64,000 bases of DNA from Deferribacteraceae bacterium UBA6793 (GCA_002452405.1 DKFP01000014.1:62001-126000); one strand, 5' to 3'. Counted from the stretch's first letter, positions 7,601 through 17,287 are shown. A program made the numbers and translations. The notes: generated from the sequence alone by a model not told the origin.

Positions 7601-10090
7601 ATGGAAGATAAAAAACGAATTGTCGGAATAACCGTAGAGGAATCTGTAAAGAACAGCTACCTTGATTACGCAATGAGCGTTATCGTGGGCAGAGCACTTC
7701 CCGACGTGCGCGACGGACTCAAACCCGTCCACCGCCGCGTGCTCTATTCTATGAGCGAAATGGGCGTGGAATATAATAAGCCTTATAAAAAATCGGCGCG
7801 TATTGTCGGTGACGTTATCGGTAAGTATCACCCGCACGGTGACAGTGCAGTTTACGATACACTCGTGCGTATGGCACAGAATTTCTCGCTCCGCTATCCG
7901 CTTGTTGACGGTCAGGGTAACTTCGGTTCGGTTGACGGCGACAGTGCCGCGGCGATGAGATATACAGAGGTTCGTCTCTCAAAAATTGCTGATGAGCTTC
8001 TTTCAGACCTTGATAAAGATACAGTGGATTTTTCGCCAAACTACGACGGTTCACTCGACGAACCGACCGTGTTGCCGACCCGCGTACCCACTCTGCTGAT
8101 CAACGGTACCAGCGGTATTGCGGTTGGTATGGCGACAAATATTCCGCCACATAACATAACGGAAGTTATTACCGCTCTTAATTTCATGATAGATAATGAA
8201 AACTATACCGAAGAAGATCTCCTTGGCATAGTGAAAGGTCCAGATTTCCCCACGTACGGTCTTATCATGGGCAAAAAGGATATCCTTAATGCCTACAGAA
8301 CAGGACGCGGGTCAATCACTATCCGATCCAGGGTTGTGATAGAAGAGACTAAATCAGGCAAGCCCGTTATCATTGTCCGCGAGATACCTTATCAGGTTAA
8401 TAAAGCGTCCATGATAGAAAAAATTGCGGAACTTGTTCATGATAAAAAAATAACAGGTATAACAGACCTGCGCGACGAATCGGATAAGGACGGTATCAGG
8501 GTTGTTATCGAGCTGCGTAAAGGCGAAAATGCCGACGTTGTTCTTAACAGACTTTATAAGTTTACTCAGATGCAGACCTCTTTCGGTTTCAACATGGTTG
8601 CCCTTGTTGACGGTAAGCCTCACACTCTGTCGCTTATACGTATCCTTCAGGAGTTCATCTCGCACAGAGTTACTGTTGTTACACGCAGAACTAAATTTCT
8701 GCTTAAAAAAGCTGAAGACAGACTGCATATTTTAGAGGGTCTGATAAAAGCAGTTGAGAATATCGACGAAGTTATCAAGACCATTAAGTCTTCTAAAGAT
8801 ACGCCGGATGCAAAACGCAATCTGTGCGAAAAATTCGAATTCAGTGAGATTCAGGCACAGTCAATACTTGAGATGAGACTGCAGAAACTGACCGGACTCG
8901 AAATAGAAAAACTTCAGGAAGAGTATCATAACACTCTGAAAGATATCGAATATTACAGAAGCATACTCGGCAACAGACACGTTATGATGTCTGTTATCAA
9001 AACTGAACTGGAAGAGGTTAAAGCGAAATACGGCGACGAAAGACGCACTGAGATAACCGCCGACGTTCAGGATTTTGAAGACGAAGACCTCATTCCGAAT
9101 ACTGAGAAAGTTGTGACCATGACCCATCAGGGATACATAAAGTCAACACTCCTCAACGCTTACACATCACAGAAGCGCGGCGGAAAGGGTAAAACAGGTG
9201 CCGGAAGCAAAGATGAAGACTTCATCGAACGCATCATAGTCACCAGCAACCACACTCGCCTTATGTTCTTCACAAACACAGGAAAAGTGCATTACCTCAA
9301 GGTATATAATCTTCCGGAAGCGCTTAAAGAAGCAAAAGGAAGACATATCTCGAACCTGCTGACACTTGAAGCTGACGAAAAAATAGCAAGCGTTCTTCCT
9401 ATGCCTACTGACATAGAGAACAAATTCCTGTTTTTCGCCACCAAAGAGGGAGTCGCGAAAAAGACCAGCCTTGAAGAGTTTTCAAGCGGCAGAAGCGGAA
9501 TCGTAGCTATTAAAATGCGCGACGGCGACGAAATTATTGCCGCAGATCTTACAACTGACGAAGATCACGTTATCTTTACCACCAGGGACGGTAAGAACAT
9601 CCAGTTCTCATCTAAAGATGTGCGCCCAATGGGAAGAAGCGCAACAGGCGTCAGGGGCATAACACTCGATATAAGAGACTTCGTGGTTTCCATGGAAGTT
9701 CTGACAGGCGATCCCTTTATTCTCTCTGTAACGGCTGGCGGATACGGAAAACTTACTGACCGTTCAGAGTACAGGGTGCAGACAAGGGGCGGTAAAGGTG
9801 TTAAACTTTGCAGAGTAAGCTCGAAAACAGGCTTCGTGTGCGGCGCAAAACAGGTTTGCCCCGGCGATGAAGTGATGCTGATAACAAAATCGGGCAAAAC
9901 AATAAGAATAGACGTCTCCGACATATCCACTATGGGACGCGACACTATGGGTGTTAAACTCATGGATATCGAAGAGGATAACGAAATCATATCTTTTGCG
10001 GTTGTTAAGGAGGGACAGGACAATGGCAACAGTGATGGACGGGAAGATACTGGCAGCGAAGGTGAGAGCGGAGCTGAAACAGAAGGTTGA
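7601..10090 (+). CDS. gyrA: DNA gyrase subunit A
   Basis: The protein has 829 residues. It is the breakage-reunion subunit of gyrase, with catalytic Tyr121 in AAAMRYTEVRLS. The quinolone-determining region GKYHPHGDSAVYDTLVRMAQ carries Ser82 and Asp86, the residues found in sensitive enzymes. The GyrA box in the C-terminal wrapping domain is QKRGGKG near residue 524, which identifies gyrase and not topoisomerase IV. The C-terminus ends in an acidic, Gly-rich tail (EDTGSEGESGAETEG). The last 68 bases overlap the folD start, whose ribosome site lies inside gyrA. Confidence 0.98.
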   Translation: MEDKKRIVGITVEESVKNSYLDYAMSVIVGRALPDVRDGLKPVHRRVLYSMSEMGVEYNKPYKKSARIVGDVIGKYHPHGDSAVYDTLVRMAQNFSLRYPLVDGQGNFGSVDGDSAAAMRYTEVRLSKIADELLSDLDKDTVDFSPNYDGSLDEPTVLPTRVPTLLINGTSGIAVGMATNIPPHNITEVITALNFMIDNENYTEEDLLGIVKGPDFPTYGLIMGKKDILNAYRTGRGSITIRSRVVIEETKSGKPVIIVREIPYQVNKASMIEKIAELVHDKKITGITDLRDESDKDGIRVVIELRKGENADVVLNRLYKFTQMQTSFGFNMVALVDGKPHTLSLIRILQEFISHRVTVVTRRTKFLLKKAEDRLHILEGLIKAVENIDEVIKTIKSSKDTPDAKRNLCEKFEFSEIQAQSILEMRLQKLTGLEIEKLQEEYHNTLKDIEYYRSILGNRHVMMSVIKTELEEVKAKYGDERRTEITADVQDFEDEDLIPNTEKVVTMTHQGYIKSTLLNAYTSQKRGGKGKTGAGSKDEDFIERIIVTSNHTRLMFFTNTGKVHYLKVYNLPEALKEAKGRHISNLLTLEADEKIASVLPMPTDIENKFLFFATKEGVAKKTSLEEFSSGRSGIVAIKMRDGDEIIAADLTTDEDHVIFTTRDGKNIQFSSKDVRPMGRSATGVRGITLDIRDFVVSMEVLTGDPFILSVTAGGYGKLTDRSEYRVQTRGGKGVKLCRVSSKTGFVCGAKQVCPGDEVMLITKSGKTIRIDVSDISTMGRDTMGVKLMDIEEDNEIISFAVVKEGQDNGNSDGREDTGSEGESGAETEG

Positions 10091-10868
10091 CGGCTATAAG
10101 GCAAAAACGGGCAGAGTTCCCGGACTTGCCGTAGTTCTCGTTGGTGAAGACCCTGCAAGTCAGGTATACGTAAGAATGAAAAATAAAGCGTGTGAAGAAG
10201 CAGGCTACAAATCCATAGTCAACAGGATGCCGGCTGAAACCACAACTGAAGAGCTTCTGGCAGTAGTAAACGAGTATAATAACGACGATACAATCAACGG
10301 TATCCTCGTGCAGCTCCCACTGCCCAAGCAGATAGACGAGAAAAAAATACTCTATGCTATCAAACCGGAAAAGGACGTAGACGGATTTCATCCGTTTAAC
10401 GTAGGACTCATGAACATAGGCGAGGAGACTCTTTTCCCCTGTACTCCCTACGGATGCATGAAGTTCTTTGAGGAATACGGCATAGAGACAAGCGGAAAGA
10501 ACGCTGTTGTGATAGGCAGAAGCAACATTGTGGGTAAACCCATGACATCTCTGCTTATAAAAGCCAACTGTACGGTGACCGTATGCCACTCTAAAACAAA
10601 AGATATCGCAGGTATCTGCCGACAGGCTGATATCATCGTTGCAGCAATAGGCAAACCTGAGTTTGTCACCGCTGATTTTGTTAAGGATGGCGCGGTGGTT
10701 ATTGACGTTGGTATAAACAGGGTCAACGACAAACTTGTGGGCGACGTTGCATATGAGGAAGTGGCTAAAAAAGCAAGCTATATAACCCCTGTTCCGGGCG
10801 GAGTCGGTCCTATGACCATCGCAATGCTGCTTGCCAATACTATGAAAGCGTTTGAGGCTACACTTTAA
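10023..10868 (+). CDS. folD: Methylenetetrahydrofolate dehydrogenase/cyclohydrolase FolD
   Basis: The protein has 281 residues, the usual length of the bifunctional enzyme that converts 5,10-methylene-THF to 10-formyl-THF using NADP. Family signatures are VVLVGEDPASQVYVRMKNKA, QLPLPKQID, DVDGFHPFNVG, VVIGRSNIVGKPM and PVPGGVGPMTIAMLL. The open frame runs further upstream to 9951, but the start is set at ATG 10023 because AAGGAGGG (10007-10014) stands eight bases upstream and MATVMDGKILA is the typical beginning. It lies inside the gyrase operon and overlaps gyrA by 68 bases. mnmE follows after four bases, so a folate one-carbon enzyme sits next to MnmE/MnmG, whose tRNA modification uses a methylene-THF carbon. 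Confidence 0.97.
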   Translation: MATVMDGKILAAKVRAELKQKVDGYKAKTGRVPGLAVVLVGEDPASQVYVRMKNKACEEAGYKSIVNRMPAETTTEELLAVVNEYNNDDTINGILVQLPLPKQIDEKKILYAIKPEKDVDGFHPFNVGLMNIGEETLFPCTPYGCMKFFEEYGIETSGKNAVVIGRSNIVGKPMTSLLIKANCTVTVCHSKTKDIAGICRQADIIVAAIGKPEFVTADFVKDGAVVIDVGINRVNDKLVGDVAYEEVAKKASYITPVPGGVGPMTIAMLLANTMKAFEATL

Positions 10869-10872
10869 TAAT

Positions 10873-12195
10873 ATGGATACCATTTATGCGGCTATCAGCC
10901 CGCTGATATCTTCGGCAATAATAGTCGTGCGGATTTCGGGGGACAGAGCCGTAGAGGTCTTTAAACTTTTAAACGGGGCGGATGTTAATAGCATCCAGCC
11001 CCGTCATGTTTATAACCTTAAATACGGCGGCAGTGTTACAGACGATGTGCTTGCCGTTTATTTCAAAGCTCCAAATTCATATACCGGAGAGGATGTTGTT
11101 GAGATTTCCTTTCACGGCAACCCAATTATAGTTTCATCGGCTTTTAAGGATTTTGAAAAGCTGGGCTTTACCACGGCGGAACCTGGAGAATTTACCAAAC
11201 GGGCATTTCTGAACGGAAAGATGGATCTGACACAGGCAGAATCAGTCGCAGAGCTTATCTCCTCAAAAACTTTACAGGGTATAGACTATTCATATCAGCA
11301 GCTAAAAGGCAGCTTACGCAAAGAAATTGAATATATAAAAGACCTTTTTATAAATGCGCTGACTATTATTGAGGCGCATATCGATTTTCCGGAGGAAGAC
11401 ATTGAAGATGCTCACGCGCGTATCGTTTTCGAAAACCTTGAACTTTTGAAAGCGGAACTGTGCGCTGTGTTGTCTTCATATGAAAGCCACAGGATAATGA
11501 GAGACGGGTACAGAATAGCTATTGCAGGAAAACCGAATACCGGGAAATCATCACTGATGAATTACCTTCTGAAAGAGGAACGTGCAATAGTTTCTGATGT
11601 AGCTGGTACAACAAGGGACTATATTGAGTCCAGTTTTGTATTGAATGGTGTACCTGTGAGCCTTGTGGACACTGCCGGACTGCGCGCAACGGCAGATGCC
11701 GTTGAAAAAGCCGGCATAGAGCGCACAGGCGAGGTTATAAAAGACGCAGACCTTGTTATTGTTCTTCTTGATGGTTCAGTGCCTCTGGACAATGAGGATA
11801 AAAACGTTCTTGAGAGCACGCAAGGAATGAAAAGGCTGGTTGTGGTTAATAAGTCTGACCGCCCTCTTCTGCTGGAAAATGTTGAATACGATTGCCTCGT
11901 TTCTGTAAAAGATGGTTTCGGTATGGCTGACCTGCTTAAAAAGTGCAGTGAGCTTGTGAGTATCGCTGATTCAGACCGATATGGCAAGGCTGTAATGGTC
12001 ACAGCAAGGCAGCGCGGGTATTTACAGCGTATTCTGAACACTGTTGAAAAGCTGTCGGACGAATCGGAAATAGACTTTGATATATTTGAGTATGAGCTGA
12101 ATAGTTCTCTGCGTCTTCTTTCGGAGATAACGGGGCTTTCATATACAGAGGATATTCTTTCCAATATCTTCAATAATTTTTGCATTGGAAAATAA
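10873..12195 (+). CDS. mnmE: tRNA uridine-5-carboxymethylaminomethyl modification GTPase MnmE
   Basis: The protein has 440 residues. It forms the modification complex with MnmG that alters U34 of certain tRNAs. The N-terminal tetrahydrofolate-binding domain begins MDTIYAAISPLISSAIIVVR. The G domain holds GKPNTGKSS, a TTRDYIES switch, DTAGL and VVNKSD. The C-terminus ends with the essential CxGK motif as FCIGK. An in-frame ATG exists at 10852, but ATG 10873 gives the family start and avoids overlapping folD. No strong ribosome site precedes it, which suggests coupling to folD. The perfect parS site lies 15 bases after its stop codon. Confidence 0.97.
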   Translation: MDTIYAAISPLISSAIIVVRISGDRAVEVFKLLNGADVNSIQPRHVYNLKYGGSVTDDVLAVYFKAPNSYTGEDVVEISFHGNPIIVSSAFKDFEKLGFTTAEPGEFTKRAFLNGKMDLTQAESVAELISSKTLQGIDYSYQQLKGSLRKEIEYIKDLFINALTIIEAHIDFPEEDIEDAHARIVFENLELLKAELCAVLSSYESHRIMRDGYRIAIAGKPNTGKSSLMNYLLKEERAIVSDVAGTTRDYIESSFVLNGVPVSLVDTAGLRATADAVEKAGIERTGEVIKDADLVIVLLDGSVPLDNEDKNVLESTQGMKRLVVVNKSDRPLLLENVEYDCLVSVKDGFGMADLLKKCSELVSIADSDRYGKAVMVTARQRGYLQRILNTVEKLSDESEIDFDIFEYELNSSLRLLSEITGLSYTEDILSNIFNNFCIGK

Positions 12196-12210
12196 TGTGG
12201 ATAAGTTGAA

Positions 12211-12226
12211 TGTTTCACGTGAAACA
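12211..12226. promoter_or_regulatory. parS centromere site (perfect 16-bp palindrome)
   Basis: TGTTTCACGTGAAACA is a perfect palindrome that matches the parS consensus recognised by chromosomal ParB proteins of Bacillus, Caulobacter and many others. It lies in the 51-base gap between mnmE and mnmG, and the cognate parA-parB genes are at 50601-52204. It is expected to nucleate ParB loading near the origin. Confidence 0.92.
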
Positions 12227-12246
12227 TCGGCTTCTTGTGGTGGATA

Positions 12247-14106
12247 ATGTTAGTTTATGACAAAAAGTACGACGTGATTGTCGTTGGTGCAGGACATGCC
12301 GGATGTGAAGCCGCCCTTGCCTCTGCCAGAATGGGTGCAAAGACACTCCTTTTTACAATTTCTGTGGAGTCGCTTGCGCAGATGAGTTGCAATCCTGCAA
12401 TAGGTGGATTGGCAAAGGGTAATATAGTAAAGGACATTGATGCGCTCGGCGGAGAGATGGCTAAGAATACCGACGAAACGGGTATCCAGTTCCGCATCCT
12501 TAATATGAAAAAAGGTCCTGCTGTTAGAAGCAGCCGCGCGCAGGCAGATAAAGAACTTTACCGCCAGCGTATGCTGGAAGTTATTATGCAGGAACCTATG
12601 CTGGACCTAAAACAAGGGCTTGTTCATGAGGTTTCAGCAGAGAACAATAAGGTCGAAGGTGTTGTCAGTGACACCGGGATGCTTTACACGGCTGAAAAGG
12701 TTATCCTGACTACAGGTACTTTTCTCAAAGGACTTATCCACATCGGCGACAAACACTATGAAGCCGGACGTATGAACGAGTTTGCTTCTGTAGAGCTGGT
12801 TCATTCTCTGCACAGGCTTGGTTTTGAAACAAAAAGACTTAAAACCGGTACACCGGCAAGGCTTGACTTTGCAACTATTGACTTTTCTAAGCTGGAAGCT
12901 CAGGGAGGAGATACCCCCCCTATTCCGTTCTCTTTTGAAACAAAGGAGATAAAACTTCCGCAGGTTCCATGCTACATAACATATACAAACGAGAACACAC
13001 ACGAGATAATACGTGCGAACATGCATCGTTCCCCGCTTTACGCGGGTGTGATACAGGGCGTAGGTCCAAGATACTGCCCATCTATAGAGGACAAGGTTAA
13101 AAAATTTCCTGAAAAGACACGGCATCAGATTTTTCTTGAGCCGGAGGGACTGCGTTCAAAAGAATGGTATGCCAACGGTTTTTCATCTTCGCTCCCCATA
13201 GACGTTCAGATAGCAATGTACAGAAGTGTTGAAGGACTTGAGAACGTTGAGTTCGTTCGCCCTGCATATGCTATAGAATATGATTTCGTGCAACCGACTG
13301 CTCTGAAACCAACGCTTGAGACTAAATTTATAAGCGGGCTTTACTTTGCGGGACAGCTTAACGGAACCAGCGGATATGAAGAGGCAGCGGCACAGGGGCT
13401 CGTAGCTGGAATTAACTCAGTTCTGGCTCTTGATAAAAAAGATCCGATGATACTTCAAAGAAACGAAAGCTATATCGGCGTTATGTGTGATGACCTCGTT
13501 AATAAAGGGGTGGACGAGCCTTACAGGATGTTCAGCTCAAGGGCCGAATACCGTCTGTGGCTGCGAGAAGATAACGCTGAGTTCAGACTTATAGATAAAG
13601 GATACGCGCTTGGTCTTATCAGTAAAACCCGCCACGACAGGTTCAATGATGAGAAAGCGGCTTTTGAACAGGAGCTTGAACGGATTTCAAAGATAAATGT
13701 CAATCCCAATAAGGAGACCAACAGCATACTTGAGCAGTTCGGGTTTCAGATACGCACAGGAGTAACTGCTAAGGAACTTTTGCGCAGACCTGAGATGGAC
13801 TACGATAAGCTCAAAGTGCTTTACGGCGGAACAGAAAATACGCGCGTTGCGGAGCAGGTTGAAATAGCTGTCAAATACGAGGGATATCTCGATAAGCAGC
13901 TTGAAGAAATAGACAAATTTGACAAGATAGAAAAGATACTTATACCGGAAGACCTTGATATTGACAACATTCAGGGACTTCGTAAGGAATATAAGGATAA
14001 GCTGAAAGCCATCCGCCCTGAAACACTGGGTCAGGCAGGTCGCATTCAGGGAATGACGCCTGCTGCGGTTTCGCTGCTGCACGTTTATATTATGGGTAAA
14101 AAATGA
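12247..14106 (+). CDS. mnmG: tRNA uridine-5-carboxymethylaminomethyl modification enzyme MnmG (GidA)
   Basis: The protein has 619 residues, a normal length for this FAD-dependent partner of MnmE. The FAD-binding Rossmann motif is VVGAGHAGCEAALASARMG at the N-terminus. Other family segments are MSCNPAIGGLAKGNIVKDID, LTTGTFLKG, TGTPARL, QVPCYITYTN and SGLYFAGQLNGTSGYEEAAAQG. A TTG at 12235 is in frame, but ATG 12247 with GTGGTGG just upstream gives the normal N-terminus. The TGA overlaps the rsmG start as ATGA. The mnmE-mnmG-rsmG order is widespread beside parAB, yet here parAB is 36 kb away. Confidence 0.97.
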   Translation: MLVYDKKYDVIVVGAGHAGCEAALASARMGAKTLLFTISVESLAQMSCNPAIGGLAKGNIVKDIDALGGEMAKNTDETGIQFRILNMKKGPAVRSSRAQADKELYRQRMLEVIMQEPMLDLKQGLVHEVSAENNKVEGVVSDTGMLYTAEKVILTTGTFLKGLIHIGDKHYEAGRMNEFASVELVHSLHRLGFETKRLKTGTPARLDFATIDFSKLEAQGGDTPPIPFSFETKEIKLPQVPCYITYTNENTHEIIRANMHRSPLYAGVIQGVGPRYCPSIEDKVKKFPEKTRHQIFLEPEGLRSKEWYANGFSSSLPIDVQIAMYRSVEGLENVEFVRPAYAIEYDFVQPTALKPTLETKFISGLYFAGQLNGTSGYEEAAAQGLVAGINSVLALDKKDPMILQRNESYIGVMCDDLVNKGVDEPYRMFSSRAEYRLWLREDNAEFRLIDKGYALGLISKTRHDRFNDEKAAFEQELERISKINVNPNKETNSILEQFGFQIRTGVTAKELLRRPEMDYDKLKVLYGGTENTRVAEQVEIAVKYEGYLDKQLEEIDKFDKIEKILIPEDLDIDNIQGLRKEYKDKLKAIRPETLGQAGRIQGMTPAAVSLLHVYIMGKK

Positions 14107-14720
14107 TAGAAAAATATTTTCCTTTCACAAAGGAACAGCTTGCTAAAATTGAACAATTCTATGAAATACATGTCAATGCGGTAATTAATGTCACTGCTAT
14201 CAAAGACAGAGAGGATTTTTACAGAAAGCATGTTCTTGACAGTTTTTTGCTTTTCACCGAAAGAAAGAGACTGCTTAAATCACCTGTCTGTGACATAGGC
14301 ACTGGAGGCGGGTTTCCGGGGATCATTCTTGCTATAATGTTCCCGGAAATAAAATTTACTCTTGTGGACAGCATTGCGAAGAAATGCAAATTTGTTGAGG
14401 ACGCTGCGAGGGAACTGGGGCTTAATAATGTTGAAGTTATAACATCCAGAGCCGAAAATATTAAAGACAGGAAGTTTGCGACTATTCTTTCCAGAGGCGT
14501 TGCAAAGACGGCGGAGATACTGAAATTTACTGATAAACTGGCGGAAAAGAGAAGCGTATGGGTGCTTTACAAAGGTGAAAGTGCCGATAACGAATTATAT
14601 TCCGCTAAGAACATTATAATAAAAAAACATTTGGAGTGGGAAAATGTCAGATATGACGAGCCGATTCAGAGGACGTATACTATTATTCACCATACTGATG
14701 ATTACAGCAGGCTCAGTTAG
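14103..14720 (+). CDS. rsmG: 16S rRNA (guanine527-N7)-methyltransferase RsmG (GidB)
   Basis: The protein has 205 residues. It methylates G527 of 16S rRNA with S-adenosylmethionine. Family features are NVTAIKDREDFYRKHVLDSF, the SAM-binding DIGTGGGFPGIILAIMFPE, LVDSIAKKCKFVEDAA and ILSRGVAKT. It overlaps mnmG by four bases (ATGA). Its own last 77 bases overlap the following secreted-protein gene, which has its own ribosome site inside rsmG. Confidence 0.96.
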   Translation: MIEKYFPFTKEQLAKIEQFYEIHVNAVINVTAIKDREDFYRKHVLDSFLLFTERKRLLKSPVCDIGTGGGFPGIILAIMFPEIKFTLVDSIAKKCKFVEDAARELGLNNVEVITSRAENIKDRKFATILSRGVAKTAEILKFTDKLAEKRSVWVLYKGESADNELYSAKNIIIKKHLEWENVRYDEPIQRTYTIIHHTDDYSRLS

Positions 14721-16203
14721 CGCGCCAGCAGCAGACGAGCTCATAATTTTTAATCGTGAATACTATGCAATCAAAGACCTCAACGCCACAGACGTGTGGA
14801 AACTGAAAGAGCTTACAATTAGTCAGGACATTGGAGCCGCAAAAAATGCCGGAGTCATCCTCGGTCGTTATTATGTCAGACAGGGTGATGTTGAAAAAGG
14901 GTATAAGTTTCTGAAAGATAATCAGGATGACAGCTATTTTGACCGTTTTATGAAGATAAACGCGCACCTCTGGTTGCTCGATGCAGCTCAGAAGAGCAAA
15001 GACAGCGAAACTGTAACAAAAGAGAAAGAGTATCTTGCGAAACAGGATATGGACGATAAATCCGAAAAAGCGTACCGGCTATACTGCACACAGGAGAAAT
15101 TGCCGATAGACGGAGAGAACGTCAGAGGATGTGTTGACCGTAAACCTGCAAAAAAACCGGAAACTGTTTTTGACCTGAAGCCGGCGGTTAAGGAGTCACC
15201 CAAGACTGAACTCCCCCTGCCCTCTTCCGTTTTTGCAGTGCCTGCGGCAGCTGCTGAGGTTGCTATGGCACCCAGAGTGTCAGAAGAAAAAGAATCTGAA
15301 CCTGTTACTGAACCGGAACCTACTCCCCAGGTTAAGCCTGAGCCTGTAAAGGAACAGCCAAAACAACCGGTTATGACCAGAGGTAAGATAATGGTCAACG
15401 TTGTTAACAGTTTTCAGAACCCTGAAATAATAGAGGCAATGCTTTATACAATAAGCAGGCAGAAAACAAATATTGAGCTGGACTTCAAAGGCGATAAAAA
15501 TTTCTATGACTATGTGATAGACGCCGGAGCAGCCACTATAACCGCAGGAAATATAAAATACGACTTTTCGCCGGACAGGAAAGAAAATATGATGAAAGCA
15601 GCCAATATGGCTGTGAATATGGGTGCAAGGGTAATCGTTCTTGGATATGGCGAAGGATATAGAGACACCGCATCTGAGATAGCCGACAGGCTCAAAGACC
15701 GTGCACAGTTTCTTCTTTTCAACATTCAGGAAAAAGACTATCAGGGCAGATTGAAAGAATTTAAAAGCAAAGCCGGAGGGCAGCCTTTAAATTATGTTAT
15801 AGGCGGCACGCAGGAACAGGTAATCAGAATACTGCCGTTTATGAAATATTATTCACCGAAACCGGACAAAACAATAATAGTCAATGCCGTGGATGTCGTG
15901 AGTAAAAAGTACACTACGGGAGAATACGGCGAGTTTTCTAAAAACACCTATATTGTAAGTGATATAGTGCTTACAGAAAAACCGGAAGCGGAGGAATTTG
16001 CAAGTATATTCACTAAAGATTTCAACAAGGCGCCGATTATGAGTGATTATATCGGGCACGATTTTATACAATTCATGGAAAAACGTAAGGTCGGTGGCAG
16101 CGGAAGCTATATTTCAAATATCAGAGAAACTGCCGATGGATTGCAAAGAATGAGTGGAGCTTACCGCATCGTCGGAGGCGGCAAGCTCACAAAAATAGAT
16201 TAA
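14644..16203 (+). CDS. Secreted protein with helical N-terminal part and periplasmic-binding-like C-terminal part
   Basis: The protein has 519 residues. It starts at ATG 14644 after GGAGTGGG, inside the rsmG 3' end. Residues 1-30 form a signal peptide (basic start, hydrophobic FTILMITAGSVSA, then APAADE). Residues about 40-165 are helical and TPR-like (GRYYVRQGDVEKGYKFL). Residues about 170-245 are a Pro/Glu/Lys-rich linker. The C-terminal half has alternating strands and helices such as NMGARVIVLGYGEG, LNYVIGGTQEQVIRI and KTIIVNAVDVV, and ends in DGLQRMSGAYRIVGGG. This layout recalls LpoA/penicillin-binding-protein-activator or amino-acid-binding folds of the type 1 periplasmic class. I cannot assign a function. 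It is the last gene of the dnaN-to-rsmG run and converges on the DUF362 gene with a four-base overlap. Confidence 0.75.
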   Translation: MSDMTSRFRGRILLFTILMITAGSVSAPAADELIIFNREYYAIKDLNATDVWKLKELTISQDIGAAKNAGVILGRYYVRQGDVEKGYKFLKDNQDDSYFDRFMKINAHLWLLDAAQKSKDSETVTKEKEYLAKQDMDDKSEKAYRLYCTQEKLPIDGENVRGCVDRKPAKKPETVFDLKPAVKESPKTELPLPSSVFAVPAAAAEVAMAPRVSEEKESEPVTEPEPTPQVKPEPVKEQPKQPVMTRGKIMVNVVNSFQNPEIIEAMLYTISRQKTNIELDFKGDKNFYDYVIDAGAATITAGNIKYDFSPDRKENMMKAANMAVNMGARVIVLGYGEGYRDTASEIADRLKDRAQFLLFNIQEKDYQGRLKEFKSKAGGQPLNYVIGGTQEQVIRILPFMKYYSPKPDKTIIVNAVDVVSKKYTTGEYGEFSKNTYIVSDIVLTEKPEAEEFASIFTKDFNKAPIMSDYIGHDFIQFMEKRKVGGSGSYISNIRETADGLQRMSGAYRIVGGGKLTKID

Positions 16204-17267
16204 TCCACTTCTATAAGTCTGTAGCCAGCTGTGCCTATGCCTAGTTTTTCGGCGTGGGCAAGCTGGATTGCGGAATCAACATTAGGGTACCTCTCCTTAA
16301 AAGGATCACTCCCCCCGTATTCTTTAATAACAAGATCGTGGCAGGCCTTGTCGAGAGCCACAGGGTCAGCGGATGCAGCAAAGCCTATGTCTGAGACAAC
16401 GGGTCTGTCATTTCCGGGGTAGCAGTCACAGGCAGGTGAGACTGAAAGTATTATACTTAAAAAGATTAGTTTTCTTTCAAGGGCGTTGAAAACACCTGCT
16501 GCATATTCAGCCATCTTCTTTTGGGTGGAAGCGGAGGAAGCGTTCCAGTCTATCTGGATAGCCGTGTGCGGGCATACGCTGACACACATGGCGCATCCTG
16601 TACATTTATCTGTGATAAACGCTTTAGGGTTCATCTCTATGGCGGAGGAAGCACAGAAAAGGAGACATCTTCCGCAGGCGGTACAGTGATCCTGATTTAC
16701 GAATGGGTGAGAGTCGGAGTGCATATCAAGTTTTCCCTGTCTGCATGAGCAACCCATTGAGATGTTCTTGATTGCCCCGCCAAAACCGGTTACCTCGTGC
16801 CCTTTAAAGTGAGAAACAACGAGCATTCCATCGGCAGAGGCAATTTCAGAAGCAAGTTTTACGCTGGAGAGCAGTTCGCCATCCACCGGAATTGAAACAG
16901 AGTTATCACCCCTTAAACCGTCAGCAATAATAACGGGAACCTGAAGGGTGGAATAATTAAAACCGTTCATAGTTGCGTTATGCAGGTGGTCAACAGAATT
17001 CGTACGCATACCGACATAAAGTGTGTTCGTGTCAGTTAAAAATGGCTTGGTTCCCAGTTTATTCAAAACTTCGAGGACAGGGCGCAAGAAAACCGGACGG
17101 ACGAAAGCCGTATTTCCATATTCTCCGAAATGTGTTTTAACAGCAATAAGATCGCCTTTAGTAAAAACCGTATGAGGCTCACATCTGTTTAATAATTTTG
17201 CAATTTTGAGCAAAGGGCTTTTGTGCTTTTTACTATCAATTGAAGAAAAAAAGACATCGGATAACAT
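16200..17267 (-). CDS. DUF362 family 4Fe-4S protein
   Basis: The protein has 355 residues. The N-terminal two-thirds match DUF362 proteins (KTHFGEYGNTAFVRPVFLRP, TDTNTLYVGMR, SHFKGHEVTGFGGAIKNISMGC). The middle holds two ferredoxin-type 4Fe-4S sites: CTACGRCLLFC and CTGCAMCVSVCP, each C-x2-C-x2-C-x3-C. Such proteins are probable electron carriers or Fe-S enzymes of unknown substrate, common in anaerobes. The start is placed at ATG 17267, seven bases after GGGAGG; the open frame extends 33 bases further but lacks a ribosome site there. An 18-bp GTAC-centred near-palindrome lies 21-38 bases upstream and may control it. Confidence 0.85.
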   Translation of the reverse strand: MLSDVFFSSIDSKKHKSPLLKIAKLLNRCEPHTVFTKGDLIAVKTHFGEYGNTAFVRPVFLRPVLEVLNKLGTKPFLTDTNTLYVGMRTNSVDHLHNATMNGFNYSTLQVPVIIADGLRGDNSVSIPVDGELLSSVKLASEIASADGMLVVSHFKGHEVTGFGGAIKNISMGCSCRQGKLDMHSDSHPFVNQDHCTACGRCLLFCASSAIEMNPKAFITDKCTGCAMCVSVCPHTAIQIDWNASSASTQKKMAEYAAGVFNALERKLIFLSIILSVSPACDCYPGNDRPVVSDIGFAASADPVALDKACHDLVIKEYGGSDPFKERYPNVDSAIQLAHAEKLGIGTAGYRLIEVD

Positions 17268-17287
17268 AAAATACCTCCCAAAAGTGG

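Noticed and set aside
10005..10883. Long minus-strand open frame antisense to folD
   Set aside because: It is a shadow of a conserved folD reading frame, with no ribosome site and a composition full of Cys, His and Phe that is typical of antisense frames.
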